Positions 63,017 to 64,000 of a stretch of 64,000 nucleotides of DNA are shown piece by piece. Origin of the DNA: Rhizobium sp. WSM4643 (lineage in GTDB: Bacteria; Pseudomonadota; Alphaproteobacteria; Rhizobiales; Rhizobiaceae); assembly GCF_025152745.1 (NCBI RefSeq), contig NZ_CP104040.1, forward strand, positions 4,599,501 through 4,663,500. The letters run 5' to 3'. Both the position numbers and the translations under genes were made by a program. Positions within the stretch are counted from its first letter, which is position 1. Each line of letters opens with the position of its first letter. The notes beneath the pieces were generated by a model. That model saw only the letters and a program-made list of their open reading frames with translations, made no database searches and was not told the origin of the DNA.

Positions 63017-64000
63017 TCGGCGGCTTCCTTCATGGCTTCGCCACCGTTGCGGGCGGCTTCGAATTCGCGGCGCATGCGGCGGACGAGATCGAGTTCGGCC
63101 TGGAAGTCCACATAATGCGGAAGCTTCAGATGCTCGACGAAGCCCGTCGCCTGGACGTTGTCGGAGTGCGAGATGACGAATTCCTCGTCCTGGGCCGGTG
63201 CGGTGATATCCTCGCCGAGTTCTTCGGCGCGAAGCGCACGGTCGACCAGCGACATCGCCATCGCCTTGCGCTCGCTCTGGCCGAAGACCAGGCCGTAGCC
63301 GCGGGTAAATTGCGGCGGCGCCTTGGCCGACCCCTTGAACTGGTTGACCATCTGGCATTCGGTGATCTGGATCGTGCCGAGCGAGACGGCGAAACCAAGT
63401 TCCGGCACGTCGAATTCCACCTCGACGTCGCCGATGCGGATTTCACCGGTGAAGGGGTGATTGCGGCCATAGCCGCGCTGGGTCGAATAACCGAGCGCCA
63501 GCAGGAAGCCCTCGTCGCCGCGGGCAAGCGCCTGCAGGCGGAGATCCCGGGTCATCGGGAATTCCATCGGTTCGCGGGTCAGGTCGCCGATCTCGTGATC
63601 TTCCGGCATGTCGCCGTCGGCCTCGATCAGGCCTTCCTCGCCGAGGATCTCGGAGACGCGTATGATGCGGCCGGCCTCGGCGACGCGCTGAGCGGGCGTC
63701 TCCACCGCCTCGTCCGAAAGCAGCGAGGGATCGAGCAGCCGGTGGGTATAGTCGAAGGTGGGCCCAAGAAGCTGGCCGCCCGGCAGATCCTTGTAGGTCG
63801 CCGAGATGCGGCGTTCGATCGTCATATCAGCCGTGTCGAGCGGCCTGGAATAGCCGAAACGTGGCAGCGTCGTGCGATAAGCGCGCAGCAGGAAGATCGC
63901 CTCGATCATGTCACCGCGCGATTGGCGGATGGCGAGTGCAGCGAGTGTGCGGTCGAAAAGCGAAGCTTCGGCCATGACGCGGTCGACGGCGAGCGCCAGC
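63013..64000 (-). CDS. phnI: PhnI, C-P lyase core subunit (5' end outside the window)
   Basis: About 329 C-terminal residues of PhnI, a core C-P lyase subunit that attaches the phosphonate to the C1 of ATP ribose in concert with PhnG, PhnH and PhnL. Segments such as SLFDRTLAALAIRQSRGDMIEAIFLLRAYRTTLPR and ALGYSTQRGYGRNHPFTGEIRIG match the family. The frame continues through the window edge; the visible start region ends LALAVDRVM. The missing 5' part, with phnG and phnH, should lie just upstream. Confidence 0.96.
   Translation of the reverse strand, partial: LALAVDRVMAEASLFDRTLAALAIRQSRGDMIEAIFLLRAYRTTLPRFGYSRPLDTADMTIERRISATYKDLPGGQLLGPTFDYTHRLLDPSLLSDEAVETPAQRVAEAGRIIRVSEILGEEGLIEADGDMPEDHEIGDLTREPMEFPMTRDLRLQALARGDEGFLLALGYSTQRGYGRNHPFTGEIRIGDVEVEFDVPELGFAVSLGTIQITECQMVNQFKGSAKAPPQFTRGYGLVFGQSERKAMAMSLVDRALRAEELGEDITAPAQDEEFVISHSDNVQATGFVEHLKLPHYVDFQAELDLVRRMRREFEAARNGGEAMKEAAE

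Overview
The window looks like a chromosomal segment of a Rhizobium species (R. etli / R. leguminosarum group). The signs are GC-rich alphaproteobacterial coding sequence, an alphaproteobacterial gene order (fabA-fabB-fabI; rimP-nusA-ylxR-infB-rbfA-truB; dnaX-ybaB-recR; dnaK-dnaJ), mosaic intergenic repeats of the rhizobial RIME type, and a C-P lyase cluster. No phage, integrase, transposase, CRISPR array or toxin-antitoxin pair was found. Most of the window is ordinary core genome. The unusual material is in the intergenic DNA and in two broken or altered reading frames.

Layout. 1-2.4 kb (+): end of fabA, fabB and fabI, an unsaturated fatty-acid operon closed by a terminator. 2.5-15 kb (-): an rsmC-like methyltransferase, then (in transcription order) rimP, nusA, ylxR, infB, rbfA, truB, a secreted alpha/beta hydrolase, rpsO and pnp. 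The hydrolase interrupts an otherwise conserved translation/RNA operon. 15-25.4 kb: MFS exporter and GNAT (+), lytic transglycosylase (-), recR (-), a MOSC gene with a 5' tandem-duplication frameshift (+), ybaB and dnaX (-), SRP RNA (-), HIT protein, nudC, and a WYL regulator followed by two genes preceded by copies of one operator-like palindrome (+). 25.5-34.5 kb: pheA, kdsB, cytochrome c (cycM-like), AEC transporter, adenosine kinase, SH3 protein, 2-hydroxyacid dehydrogenase, GNAT, moeB/thiF-like protein and recF. 35-42 kb: XRE regulator with an upstream palindrome, a small unknown protein, dnaJ, dnaK and a class A penicillin-binding protein. 42-46.5 kb: small proteins, M20 dipeptidase, MarR regulator, and two candidate multi-hairpin small RNAs with C-rich loops. 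46.5-52.5 kb (+): polA, a RIME copy split by a MITE-like element, and an FtsK-family translocase with an apparent frameshift. 52.5-64 kb (-): a C-P lyase/phosphonate cluster. In transcription order it is phnI (cut by the window edge), phnJ, phnK, phnL, a hexapeptide transferase, phnC, phnD, two phnE permeases, a 2H-phosphoesterase-like protein, phnM and phnN, then a GrpB-family protein.

How the genes work together. The phn genes form a nearly complete pathway. PhnCDE import phosphonate (or phosphate, as in the related PhoCDET system of Sinorhizobium). PhnI, J, K, L and M perform the C-P lyase steps, with phnG and phnH expected just outside the window. PhnN turns ribose 1,5-bisphosphate into PRPP. 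The rimP-to-pnp block couples transcription elongation, translation initiation, ribosome maturation and RNA decay, and carries a sigma70-type promoter and a leader terminator ahead of rimP. All calls were made by reading the sequence; family names rest on recognised motifs and gene order, not on a database search.
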